Source of the DNA: Lentilactobacillus raoultii
Lineage (GTDB): Bacteria; Bacillota; Bacilli; Lactobacillales; Lactobacillaceae
DNA length: 58,351 nucleotides
NCBI RefSeq assembly: GCF_900411375.1
Contig: NZ_LS423004.1
Coordinates: forward strand, 1-58,351
Reading direction: 5' to 3'
The position numbers and the translations under genes were made by a program. Positions 41,221 to 49,244 of the stretch are shown piece by piece. The stretch's first letter is position 1; each line of letters begins with the position of its first letter. The notes beneath the pieces were generated by a model. That model saw only the letters and a program-made list of their open reading frames with translations. It did not search any database and was not told the DNA's origin.

Positions 41221-43161
41221 ATGGCTTACTTAGAGTTGCACGACATAAAAAAATCCTATTACCTTGGCAATGAGGCTTTTCCAGTATTGAAGGGGTTAAA
41301 TCTCTCATTTGAACAAGGGGAATTTGTTTCCATTCTGGGTGAATCCGGTGGTGGTAAAACAACTTTAATGAATATTATTGGCGGATTGGATAGCAATTAC
41401 ACCGGTGATGTGGTTTTGAACGGCCAGTCGTTACGACACGATACAAATAAGCAGCTGGATGCGTACCGACGACAAACGATCGGTTTTATTTTTCAAAACT
41501 TTAATTTAATTAGTCATTTGACGGTTCTTCAAAATGTCATGGTCTCACTTGAAATGACGACCCTCACTCGTAAACAGCAGGAAGACCGGGCACGTGAATT
41601 ATTAAATCAGGTTGGTTTAGCTGAACATATCAAGAAGTTTCCTAATCAACTTTCCGGTGGGCAAAAGCAGCGGGTGGCGATTGCCAGAGCGTTGGCTTCT
41701 GATCCGGAGATCATTATTGCGGATGAACCGACGGGCGCGCTTGACAGTCAGAATACGCAAGAAATCCTTGAGTTGTTGGATCAGATTGCGACAGATGGTA
41801 AATTGGTGATTACGGTTACTCACTCGCAAACAGTGGCTAATTACGGGACCCGAATTGTTCGGCTGACTGATGGCCAAATTAGTGAGGATCAACAGATCAA
41901 ACAGCCTTATCAAGTTGGTAATGAAAATGAGTTATCGACCCATACCTTGAAATTTACGGCTACCTTAAAGATGGCACTTGAGAACATGCGGTATAATTTA
42001 AAACGAAATATTTTAATTATTATTGGTGCTGCCATCGGAATTTTTAGTGTGATTGTCATGTTGGGACTTGGAAACGGTGTGCAGGGTTATATTAACCACG
42101 AAATTTACTCACAGGTTAATCCCAACGCTCTTCAGATTGCTAAGAATGTTAGCGATAGTGAGAGTGCCAATCCTAACAAAATCAGCATGCAATCAAAGGA
42201 TAAAAACCGGCTAAGGAAAATTAAACACGTCAAAAACGTGGCCGACGGCTATTATGTGCAGGGCGGCAGTCAGTTGCGGTTGGGTCGGAAAACAGCTGCG
42301 GTTTCTTTTATGCAGACGTTTAACCCAACGATTTTAAAAAAGAGTATTACGAAGGGCTCAGCACCTAAAAATGGTCAGATCCTTTTAACCAAGGAGATTG
42401 CAGCTAAGTTAAATAAAAAGCATCCTTATTCATTGATCGGCAAAAAAATTACATTTTATCAAAATACGTTAAACCGGCAAAAGCGACCGGTGACGTTGAG
42501 TAAAACTTTAACAGTCAGTGGGGTAGCTAAGGCTAATACCGGGTCAACCTCAATGACGTATCAGACGATGAAAGCAATCTACCAGGCGAAGAAGATCAAG
42601 ATTCAGCCAAACTTTGTGACACTTGAAGTGACCGGCAGCGTTAAAAATGTCAAACCGGTTCAAAACAAGATTAAAACGTATCGAAATAGTCGCCATAAGC
42701 AGCAATATACGATTACCGGCGTGGGTGGCTTTGTTGATACCTTGAATACTTACATTAATCTGGCGGTTAACGTCTTGGCAACCATCGCCGGTATTTCACT
42801 CTTGGTATCGGCCATTATGATTATTGTGGTTCTGTACATCAGCGTTTCCGAACGAACCAAGGAAATCGGTATCTTGCGGGCGTTGGGGGCTTCCAAAGGG
42901 AGTATTCGAAATCTGTTTTTCTCAGAAGCCTTTTTCATTGGACTGTTTTCGTCAATCCTGGCGATTGGGCTGGCAGAGGGCTTAGCAGCGGTAGCAAACC
43001 ACATTGCTCAATCCGGCATTCATTATCAGATCATGCAGATTGTTCCTGGTAATATTTTGTTTGGCGTTATTGTGTCGATCGTAATTTCTCTTCTGGCGGC
43101 TCTGGCACCGGCAGGAAAAGCCGCAAGGTTGGATCCAATTGAGAGTCTAAGTTATGAGTGA
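41221..43161 (+). CDS. MacB-type ABC transporter, ATPase fused to permease
   Basis: 646 residues. The N-terminal ATPase (1-230) has Walker A GESGGGKTT, Q-loop FIFQNFNLI, signature LSGGQKQRVAIARAL and Walker B IIIADEPTGALDS. One helix near 265-285, a long extracellular MacB_PCD-like domain, and three C-terminal FtsX helices (about 520-640, with ISVSERTKEIGILRALGASKGSI) follow. Such tripartite-like exporters in Gram-positives handle antimicrobial peptides or lipoprotein-related substrates. ATG 41221 follows CGGAGGAG. The TGA stop lies inside the left end of repeat array 6. Confidence 0.92.
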   Translation: MAYLELHDIKKSYYLGNEAFPVLKGLNLSFEQGEFVSILGESGGGKTTLMNIIGGLDSNYTGDVVLNGQSLRHDTNKQLDAYRRQTIGFIFQNFNLISHLTVLQNVMVSLEMTTLTRKQQEDRARELLNQVGLAEHIKKFPNQLSGGQKQRVAIARALASDPEIIIADEPTGALDSQNTQEILELLDQIATDGKLVITVTHSQTVANYGTRIVRLTDGQISEDQQIKQPYQVGNENELSTHTLKFTATLKMALENMRYNLKRNILIIIGAAIGIFSVIVMLGLGNGVQGYINHEIYSQVNPNALQIAKNVSDSESANPNKISMQSKDKNRLRKIKHVKNVADGYYVQGGSQLRLGRKTAAVSFMQTFNPTILKKSITKGSAPKNGQILLTKEIAAKLNKKHPYSLIGKKITFYQNTLNRQKRPVTLSKTLTVSGVAKANTGSTSMTYQTMKAIYQAKKIKIQPNFVTLEVTGSVKNVKPVQNKIKTYRNSRHKQQYTITGVGGFVDTLNTYINLAVNVLATIAGISLLVSAIMIIVVLYISVSERTKEIGILRALGASKGSIRNLFFSEAFFIGLFSSILAIGLAEGLAAVANHIAQSGIHYQIMQIVPGNILFGVIVSIVISLLAALAPAGKAARLDPIESLSYE

Positions 43162-43425
43162 GCGGATCCAAGCGGTTAGATTCCGGAGTGTAAGGCGTTA
43201 GATGGGAAAATCCTGGGCCTGGATTTTTTCATCTAATCCCTTACATGCAGGAGTCTGCTTGGAGGAGCTGTCCTAGTATCAGTGAGCGCAGCCAGGCGGT
43301 TAATTTACGAAGACTAAGGCGTCGAATGGTGAAAAGCCTGGTTTTGGCTTTTTGGCTTACGATCCCTTAGACGCAGTAAATTGCCTGTGGTAGCTGTCCT
43401 AAGAACAGTGAGCGCAGCCAACAAT
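43156..43425 (+). repeat. Covarying hairpin repeat, array 6 (two units plus left-end remnant)
   Basis: Unit 13 (43156-43275): AGATTCC/GGAGTCT, GTGTAAGG/CCTTACAT, TTAGATG/CATCTAA. Unit 14 (43279-43402): outer helix CCAGGC/GCCTG instead of CCAAGC/GCTTGG, second helix AATTTAC/GTAAATT, CTAAGG/CCTTAG, AAAAGCC/GGCTTTT; its fourth helix is weak. A lone left end follows (43406-43425). The ABC transporter stop codon is part of the first left end. Confidence 0.9.
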
Positions 43426-43572
43426 ATTACGAAATTTGTAATCAAAGGTTATTGGAAATTGTGAATTGATGATAGTATTATGAAAGTGTAACATGTCGGG
43501 CAAATTGAACTTTAATTCAGATAATTGGTCGACAATTCTAAGAAAAAGAATGAGGATAAGGAATTAAAGATT

Positions 43573-44139
43573 ATGGATAAAAAGAAATCAGATGGTAAGA
43601 CGATCAAGAAAGCAGAAGCAACTGCTAAAAAAGCAACTGCCAAAGCTAATCATAAGAAGCCGATGCACCATAAAAAAGGGCAAAAGCCAAAGGTCGAAAC
43701 CCGTTATGTGATTGGCGGCATTCACCTTCGACTTGAAGAAAACGGCAAGCGATCATTGCAAACCGATCGTGAATTCTTCTGGAAGATCGGCAGACGGACC
43801 CGCAACGAAGGTGGCGATTTAGTTAGTCGCTTTCCTGAATTGGGACGAGTAGCGATTGTTGAGACTCAGTACGGCTGGCGACCAGTGGTGGTTGTGCGTG
43901 AACAAAAGGTGACTGGTGAAGCGGCTGTTAAAGCTGCTGATGAGTTACGTCACGTCAACCGATTCACTAAGAATGACGTTCATACGTACCACGTTGTCAG
44001 GCCCTTTAAGAAGTTTCTGAAGGATAACAACATTAAGGATCCTTTTGCGGAAGCTAGGGAAGCCAAAGCGGCTAGAAAAGCTGAAGCGGCAGCCAAGGCC
44101 AAGGAAGCTAAGGCAGCTGACAAGAAGACAGAAGAATAG
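43573..44139 (+). CDS. Lys/Ala-rich hypothetical protein
   Basis: 188 residues from ATG 43573 (AAGGA 10 nt upstream; a TTG at 43525 has no RBS). A strongly basic Lys/Ala tail of about 40 residues (e.g. KKAEATAKKATAKANHKK) precedes a compact core (about 45-150: VIGGIHLRLEENGKRS, FFWKIGRRTRNEGGD, YGWRPVVVVREQK), and a charged Ala/Lys/Glu helix ends the protein. The ends resemble nucleic-acid-binding tails of histone-like proteins. I do not recognise the core domain. Confidence 0.65.
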   Translation: MDKKKSDGKTIKKAEATAKKATAKANHKKPMHHKKGQKPKVETRYVIGGIHLRLEENGKRSLQTDREFFWKIGRRTRNEGGDLVSRFPELGRVAIVETQYGWRPVVVVREQKVTGEAAVKAADELRHVNRFTKNDVHTYHVVRPFKKFLKDNNIKDPFAEAREAKAARKAEAAAKAKEAKAADKKTEE

Positions 44140-44156
44140 GGCCACAGGGTAGTCAA

Positions 44157-44197
44157 AATACCAGCGATGATTTGTTTTGAGTCATTGCTGGTATTTT
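44157..44197 (+). terminator. Terminator of the Lys/Ala-rich gene
   Basis: AATACCAGCGATGA (from 44158) pairs with TCATTGCTGGTATT (44182-44195) with one wobble, followed by TT. Confidence 0.75.
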
Positions 44198-44277
44198 GGT
44201 ATGCTTATTAAAAGTACGGACAACAATTTGAATTAGGCTGTCGTTGATTATTTGAAGAAATTAAGAGGAGAACGATC

Positions 44278-44694
44278 ATGGGAAAGTATATTATCAATTC
44301 GAAGTTACGAAAAGTCGGTGCTCAGGTTGAAACTCAAACCGGGATCCATCATTTTTTGGTTGATGAGCCGGTCGCCGGCGGTGGCACCGATGCCGGCCCA
44401 AATCCAGTTCAATTTCTATTATCAGCGGTTGGCTCTTGCTTAGCCATTACAGCGAACGATATTGTTCGTCGACAACCTGAAATTAAGATTAAACGTTTTG
44501 AAGTTAAAACAGCCGGTGAAACGACCCAGTATCAGGATGGCCGATCGGCAGTGACTAAAATTCAGGTAACTATTCACGCAGAAACAAATTTGGATGAGTC
44601 GGCGCACCGGACATTTATCAATCAAGTGATTAAAGAATGTACCGTTCACGAAACGTTAAAACATGCGGTGCCAATTGAAATCACGAGTGACTGA
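44278..44694 (+). CDS. OsmC/Ohr-family peroxide-reducing protein
   Basis: 138 residues with the two redox cysteines expected: AVGSCLAITANDI and IKECTVHETL. OsmC-type proteins reduce organic hydroperoxides with thiols. The N-terminal motif GGGTDAGPNPVQFLLSAVG is characteristic. A good RBS (AAGAGGAG) precedes ATG 44278. It is followed 35 bp later by an oligopeptide-binding protein gene and may be cotranscribed, although the functions look unrelated. Confidence 0.88.
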   Translation: MGKYIINSKLRKVGAQVETQTGIHHFLVDEPVAGGGTDAGPNPVQFLLSAVGSCLAITANDIVRRQPEIKIKRFEVKTAGETTQYQDGRSAVTKIQVTIHAETNLDESAHRTFINQVIKECTVHETLKHAVPIEITSD

Positions 44695-44728
44695 TCGTTG
44701 TAAAAAGTGATTCTTTGGGGGAAAAATA

Positions 44729-46351
44729 GTGAAAACAATTAATCTTTTGATGGTCGGGTTACTAACAGTAATCGTGGCAGTCATTTTGGCCGGCTGTGGG
44801 CAACAAAGTCAATCAAATCAGCGAACCCTTAATCTCATGCAAACCTCGGATTTAACAAGTTTGGATAATACTAATCAGGCGACCCTACCGGAATTTAATA
44901 CGCTAACCAACATTTCCGAAGGCCTCTATCGATTGAATGAAAATGATCAACCGGTCCCGGCGATGGCAACCAGCGTCGTGAAGCCGACCGATCACGGGAA
45001 AAAGTATATTTTTAGAATTCGAAAGGATGCAAAATGGAGTAATGGAGATTCGGTTAAAGCTGTTGATTTTGAATTTGCTTGGAAACGGGCAATGAATCCG
45101 GCTAATCGGCCAGTTTACACCTATGTCTTTAGTGGTATTAAAAATGCTGATGCAATTATGAAACATCAAAAATCCTATCGGACACTTGGAATTAAAGCGA
45201 TGGGAACCCGAACGCTCGAAGTCACCTTGGATCATCCGATGGCCTATTTCAATAAACTGCTCTGTATGCCGGTTTTTATGCCTCAGGACAAGCAGTTTGT
45301 CACTAAAGTCGGTACAGATAAATATGGAACCAGCGCCAAAAAGACAGTTTCAAATGGGGCTTTTAAAATTGCTGGTTGGACTGGAACCAATGATCAATAC
45401 CGACTGGTTCGAAATCCTTACTACTGGGATAAAAAAGCGGTTAAGCTGACGCAAATCAATTATAAGACGGTTAAAGATGCCAATACGGCACATAATTTAT
45501 TCGAGTCCAATAAGCTGGATGACGCCATTATTTCGGGCGTGACTGCCAAGAGCTTGCAAAAGAATAAAAATTTAAAGCGGGTTCCAAAGGCTTGGACCTA
45601 TTATTTACAGGTTAATCAGAAAAAAGGCCAGCCTCTAGCAAATGCAAAGTTGCGAAAGGCAATTTCACTAGTGATCAACCGCAATGAGTTGACCCAAAAA
45701 GTGCTCGCCGATGGGTCTGAACTGGCTGGTGGTTTTGTCAGCCCAAAGACGTCGATAGACCCAACAACGGGACGTGATTTTAGTGAAGAAACCAGTGGTA
45801 GTATTGAACCGAATTTGAAAAAAGCCCGCCAACTTTGGGATCAGGGACGCAAAGAAGCTAAAGTCTCCGGCACTCTTAAAATATCGGTAATCGGGGATGA
45901 TCAAGACGTGACGCGAAACGTCGCTCAATTTGTTCAAGGTCAACTCAATCAGAACTTGCCACGTATTAAGGTTTCGATCAGTAACCTGCCTGATAAAGCC
46001 TATCAAAATCGCCGAAGCGGTCATAACTGGCAACTAAGTCAATGGTACTGGTTAGCAGACTTTGCGGATCCCATCAATTATTTAGGCATTTTAACGACCG
46101 GTAACTCAATGAATCCTGGTCACTTTAGCGATCGGACGTATGATCAGTTGATTGCGACGGCCAAGCGGGCAAATAACCAGAAAGATTACTGGCAATCACT
46201 ACGCCAGGCAGAAGCCCGACTTCAGCGGCTAACGGGCGTCATTCCACTCTACTACGTTAAGGAAGATCATTTGGTAAATCCTAAATTAACCGGCGTTGAG
46301 TACCATGTTGCCGGCTTTACGGATTACACTCGGGCGTCTTTGACAAAGTAG
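44729..46351 (+). CDS. OppA-type oligopeptide-binding lipoprotein
   Basis: Extracellular solute-binding protein (SBP family 5) for oligopeptide ABC transport. 540 residues starting at GTG; lipobox ILAGC near residue 23. Landmarks: TLNLMQTSDLTSLDNTNQAT, KWSNGDSVKAVDFEFAWKRAMNP and VSNGAFKIAGW. No permease or ATPase genes adjoin, as often for orphan OppA copies. The RBS TTGGGGGAAA is G-rich and complementary to the CCCCC loops of the sRNAs at 19.5-20.2 kb. Confidence 0.92.
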   Translation: MKTINLLMVGLLTVIVAVILAGCGQQSQSNQRTLNLMQTSDLTSLDNTNQATLPEFNTLTNISEGLYRLNENDQPVPAMATSVVKPTDHGKKYIFRIRKDAKWSNGDSVKAVDFEFAWKRAMNPANRPVYTYVFSGIKNADAIMKHQKSYRTLGIKAMGTRTLEVTLDHPMAYFNKLLCMPVFMPQDKQFVTKVGTDKYGTSAKKTVSNGAFKIAGWTGTNDQYRLVRNPYYWDKKAVKLTQINYKTVKDANTAHNLFESNKLDDAIISGVTAKSLQKNKNLKRVPKAWTYYLQVNQKKGQPLANAKLRKAISLVINRNELTQKVLADGSELAGGFVSPKTSIDPTTGRDFSEETSGSIEPNLKKARQLWDQGRKEAKVSGTLKISVIGDDQDVTRNVAQFVQGQLNQNLPRIKVSISNLPDKAYQNRRSGHNWQLSQWYWLADFADPINYLGILTTGNSMNPGHFSDRTYDQLIATAKRANNQKDYWQSLRQAEARLQRLTGVIPLYYVKEDHLVNPKLTGVEYHVAGFTDYTRASLTK

Positions 46352-46396
46352 TGTCAAAAATCATGTCCTTTTCTATTAGCCAGTGGTTGGTCTTAA

Positions 46397-46424
46397 TTGC
46401 AGAATGGGTGAAGCATGATATAAT
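46397..46424 (+). promoter_or_regulatory. Orphan extended -10 promoter
   Basis: TTGCAG (46397-46402), 16 bp, TGATATAAT (TATAAT at 46419-46424, preceded by TGA). No plus-strand gene follows before the convergent 46498 gene. Confidence 0.65.
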
Positions 46425-46430
46425 ACTGAG

Positions 46431-46490
46431 GTAAAACATCGCAAGGAGCCTCCCGCGGCGGAAAACGCGAGAGGCTCCAATTGTTTCTTA
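46431..46490 (+). ncRNA. Candidate short hairpin RNA
   Basis: Predicted transcript from the orphan promoter. It contains GGAGCCTC (46445-46452) paired with GAGGCTCC (46471-46478), plus inner GC pairs, then AATTGTTTCTT. It could instead be the bidirectional terminator of oppA and the DUF1508 gene. Confidence 0.45.
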
Positions 46491-46497
46491 ATTAAAA

Positions 46498-46677
46498 TTA
46501 AACTAAGTCTTCGATCCGAGATTCGGAACCCAGGTGAGCGTTCATAATTGCTTTAACAGCATGCTGAGCTGCTTCTTTGGTATCAAAGCTTTTGCTCATC
46601 GCAACGGTTTCATGGTCAGAAGATTTGATAAAAAATTGAAAGTGGCCATCTGGGGCTTGATCAATCACAAAGTACAT
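46498..46677 (-). CDS. YegP/DUF1508-family small protein
   Basis: 59 residues: MYFVIDQAPDGHFQFFIKSS, then SKSFDTKEAAQHAVKAIMNA. This is one copy of the YegP (DUF1508) repeat, a small alpha/beta unit of unknown function often duplicated in other bacteria. ATG 46677 follows AGGAGG; the longer upstream frame has no RBS. Confidence 0.8.
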   Translation of the reverse strand: MYFVIDQAPDGHFQFFIKSSDHETVAMSKSFDTKEAAQHAVKAIMNAHLGSESRIEDLV

Positions 46678-46739
46678 GGAAATCGACCTCCTTGGGTAAT
46701 TGACAATCGCAATGTTCAGTGAAAATGATAATCCCCTCA

Positions 46740-47100
46740 TTACTTTATTATATTTTCAAGGACCGGCTACTTGTCAACTTCGACGATAACTTGAATTTTT
46801 CAAAAATAACGTTGATGTTATGCTAACAAGATTAATGGGTAACCGGTTTATTGATGAACAAATCACTTTAAATGAGACGTTATAAGCGGTTAGCTTACTT
46901 GCTGATAATCGTGAAAACAATAACTAATTTTTCATAATAAATTTCTGAAAAAGGGTTGAATTTTGATAATATTTTTTTAAAATAATGAGGTGAAAGGTGA
47001 TTGAAAGATCATCTTTCAAGGCCAATTAATTGAAACCCGTAACTGATTTCGTCCGTAGTTAGTCGTAGTCTGACTTAAGTATTCAAGGGAAGGTGGTTGG
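46740..47100. other. Gene-free stretch with a promoter for the 45-residue ORF
   Basis: TTGAAT (46956-46961), 16 bp, TAAAAT (46978-46983) is a plausible promoter. A short stem TTGAAAGA/TCTTTCAA lies at about 47002-47020 in the leader. The rest (46740-46950) shows nothing recognisable. Confidence 0.45.
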
Positions 47101-47238
47101 ATGACATTAATGAAACAATTAGAAATGACTGTTTTTGGACAATTAGTTACCGGTCTCAAGTCTCGTCAAAGGTTAAAGAAGTTACAGAAGAAACTGCAAC
47201 GTCAGAAGGGCCAAGCAACGGCAGTCGCTGCTTCGTAG
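47101..47238 (+). CDS. Small basic peptide, 45 residues
   Basis: MTLMKQLEMTVFGQLVTGLK followed by SRQRLKKLQKKLQRQKGQ: a hydrophobic start and a strongly basic amphipathic helix. GGAAGGTGG lies directly before ATG 47101, and a promoter plus terminator bracket it. I do not recognise a family. It could be a membrane-active or nucleic-acid-binding peptide. Confidence 0.5.
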   Translation: MTLMKQLEMTVFGQLVTGLKSRQRLKKLQKKLQRQKGQATAVAAS

Positions 47239-47350
47239 TTACAAATTCCCCCAAATTTGTCAAAAATGAAGCATCATGTCAATGAGAATTGACCGACCTT
47301 TCTGAAGAAGGGGGTTGGTAGTTGATTTATGAAAGTTCATATTAAGCAGG

Positions 47351-47397
47351 TAAGCACTTGGTAATCGTCAATTTGACGTTATCAGGTGCTTATTTTA
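47351..47397 (+). terminator. Strong terminator after the 45-residue ORF
   Basis: TAAGCAC (47351-47357) pairs with GTGCTTA (47386-47392), with further inner pairs (GTCAA/TTGAC), followed by TTTT. Confidence 0.85.
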
Positions 47398-47467
47398 GTT
47401 TCTAAACATTTCATGAAAAAAGGCGTAGTATGAAACTATTAACTATTGAGAGGGGAAACGTTAAACG

Positions 47468-47824
47468 ATGTTTTGGTTGTGGATCCATCTGATTACGTGG
47501 GTTGTTTTGACGATTGTGGTCATTGCGGGGTTGGCCGTCAGATCGGCAAACGTTATGCCTTGGGCAATGACGGCTCGAATACTTTACTTAATCGCCATTA
47601 TCAGCGGTGTCATTTTACTTTGGAATACTTGGCAGTACAATCCGGTTTTGAGCGCCATCAAAGTCATCTTAGCACTTGGCTTAATTGCCTTTATTGAAAT
47701 TGCGTTTGCTCGTAAGCAGGAAAATAAGTTCCATCGCAGCCTGATCTGGTGGGCATGTGGCTTTTGCATCCTGGTAGGGGCCGTTGGACTTATTCTGTCA
47801 CAGGGACGACCATTTTTGCATTAA
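47468..47824 (+). CDS. YisL-like (DUF1516) membrane protein
   Basis: 118 residues with four membrane helices: FWLWIHLITWVVLTIVVIAG, a second around ARILYLIAIISGVILLW, a third around VILALGLIAFIEIAF and a last WWACGFCILVGAVGLIL. This is the DUF1516/YisL pattern of firmicutes, function unknown. RBS GAGGGG lies rather far (11-12 nt) upstream. Confidence 0.8.
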   Translation: MFWLWIHLITWVVLTIVVIAGLAVRSANVMPWAMTARILYLIAIISGVILLWNTWQYNPVLSAIKVILALGLIAFIEIAFARKQENKFHRSLIWWACGFCILVGAVGLILSQGRPFLH

Positions 47825-47827
47825 CTT

Positions 47828-47882
47828 AAAAAGCCGCACTAATTGATTGTTATCGAAAACAACCAAAAAGTGCGGCATTTTA
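47828..47882. terminator. Bidirectional terminator
   Basis: AAAAGCCGCACT (from 47828) pairs with AGTGCGGCATTTT (from 47869) and separates the convergent yisL and hydrolase genes. Confidence 0.8.
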
Positions 47883-47951
47883 TATGAATAATCAATTTTA
47901 GGCAGAAAAAAACAGGACAACCAAAGGCCCTGCTTAATGACGACTGAAATA

Positions 47952-48803
47952 TTACGCGTTAACCGAACCAGCAAAACTTGGGGCAAAGTACGGTGAAATT
48001 GTTTGTACTTGAACGGTTTGACCAGGTTCTGGTGCATTAACGTATTGATTATTGCCCAAATAAATGGCGTCGTGATAAACGCTTCCTTTGCTCCCCCAGA
48101 ACAAAAGATCACCAGCTTGCGCGTTGGCAACTGACTTATTAGTAGTTGATTCCGCTTGAGCTTCAGCTGTTCGCGGCAAGGAGACGCCGTTTTGTTTAAA
48201 GACGTACTGAACAAATCCAGAACAGTCAAACCCTTTAGTGGTTGTTCCGCCCCATTGATATGGGATATTTTGAGTTGCTAACTTTTGTGCTAGAGTAGTG
48301 ACACCACTGGCTGCAGAACTGCTGCTTGTACCCGTTGTTGTGCTCTTAGCTGTATTAGCCTTCAGTGTCGTTTTTTGCTTAGTCTTTTTGGTTGATTTGG
48401 TAACCGTTGAACTGGCAGCTGCTTTATTTAAAGACTTGGTGGTGCTGGTTTGTTTGTTGGTACTTGGACTGACATATGTACTGGTGGTTTGCTTCTTCTT
48501 CCCAGTATAGGCTTTCCCCGTCGTGTACTTTTTAGCACCTGAATTTGATGATGTGGCAGTTGAATTGCCAGTTGTTTTACTTGGAATAATTAGCTTGGTT
48601 CCAGTAACGATGGTGTTCGCATCTTTTAGATGATTTGCCTTAGCTAAGGTGTTAACAGTTGTGTGATACTTTGTTGCAATTTTATATAGTGTATCACCGG
48701 ACTTAACAGTCACTTTGGTATCGGCATTTGCGGCAACTTGGCTCAAGGTAAAGACGCTGGCCATTGAAAATAAACCTAAAGCGACTTCCTTCTTTATACT
48801 CAT
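47952..48803 (-). CDS. LysM-NlpC/P60 peptidoglycan endopeptidase
   Basis: Secreted cell-wall hydrolase of 283 residues. Signal peptide to about residue 28 (VAANA/D), one LysM domain (VTVKSGDTLYKIATKYHTTV...KLIIP, ~31-76), a long Ser/Thr/Lys linker (~77-170), and a C-terminal NlpC/P60 domain with catalytic Cys in FDCSGFVQYV, His in HDAIYLG and a third polar residue in YVNAPEPG. It cleaves D-Glu/DAP- or Lys-type stem peptides during growth. ATG 48803 follows GGGGAG. A WalR-like box lies ~75 bp upstream, fitting control by the cell-wall two-component system. Confidence 0.93.
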   Translation of the reverse strand: MSIKKEVALGLFSMASVFTLSQVAANADTKVTVKSGDTLYKIATKYHTTVNTLAKANHLKDANTIVTGTKLIIPSKTTGNSTATSSNSGAKKYTTGKAYTGKKKQTTSTYVSPSTNKQTSTTKSLNKAAASSTVTKSTKKTKQKTTLKANTAKSTTTGTSSSSAASGVTTLAQKLATQNIPYQWGGTTTKGFDCSGFVQYVFKQNGVSLPRTAEAQAESTTNKSVANAQAGDLLFWGSKGSVYHDAIYLGNNQYVNAPEPGQTVQVQTISPYFAPSFAGSVNA

Positions 48804-48873
48804 CAAAAATCATCTCCCCGAATTCTTAAGACTTTATTAAGACACCTATACCATACCATGTTTCTACGCTCGG

Positions 48874-48895
48874 TTTGTAACAAGACTGTTACAAA
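48874..48895 (+). promoter_or_regulatory. WalR-type box and palindrome upstream of the hydrolase gene
   Basis: TGTAAC, AAGAC, TGTTAC (48876-48892) exactly matches the WalR/YycF consensus (TGTWAH-N5-TGTWAH). It also forms a palindrome, TTTGTAAC/GTTACAAA. It lies 71 bp before the ATG of the LysM-NlpC gene. Confidence 0.55.
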
Positions 48896-49244
48896 TTTGC
48901 TGATCAAATCGAATGAAGTGAAATGGTTTCAATTGCTTTTACCCCAACCCTTAAATGTTCTTAAGGATTATGCCAAGCATTGATTAAGTATCAATTGAAA
49001 CATTTTTGTAATATTGCAAGCAATAAAAATTTAGGCTTGTGAGGGAGCTTATAATTGAGTGGGTTTTAAAAGGATATTTTTAATGATTTTTAGAGTATAA
49101 GGAGGATGACTTGAAATCTGGTGAAGCCAATTGAAAAATTGGTGATTTTAGTAGACAAGTCTATCAGGTTCGCCTATGATTTAATTTGCTGGTCCGTTTA
49201 GAAATGATGAGCGGACTGGGATGCTTAAGTGAGGAGAAGCAAAA
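48896..49244. other. Intergenic region with possible Fic leader
   Basis: TATAAT at 49050-49055 and a perfect AAGGAGG (about 49099-49105) before a 7-codon frame (TTG start) suggest a leader peptide. Short hairpins CCAAT/ATTGG and GTCCG/CGGAC lie between it and the Fic gene. No larger gene is present. Confidence 0.35.

Noticed and set aside
21943-43425. Repeat arrays as CRISPR
   Set aside because: The direct repeat plus ~100-nt interval recalls repeat-spacer units, but the intervals are homologous hairpins rather than unique spacers, copy numbers are 1-3, and no cas genes are present.
44278-46351. osmC-oppA as a functional peptide transport operon
   Set aside because: No Opp permease or ATPase genes flank them; closeness alone does not support a joint function.
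47097-47285. 62-codon ORF starting four bases before the 45-residue gene
   Set aside because: It starts with TTG inside the RBS region and overlaps a better frame with a well-spaced GGAAGGTGG; composition is not protein-like.
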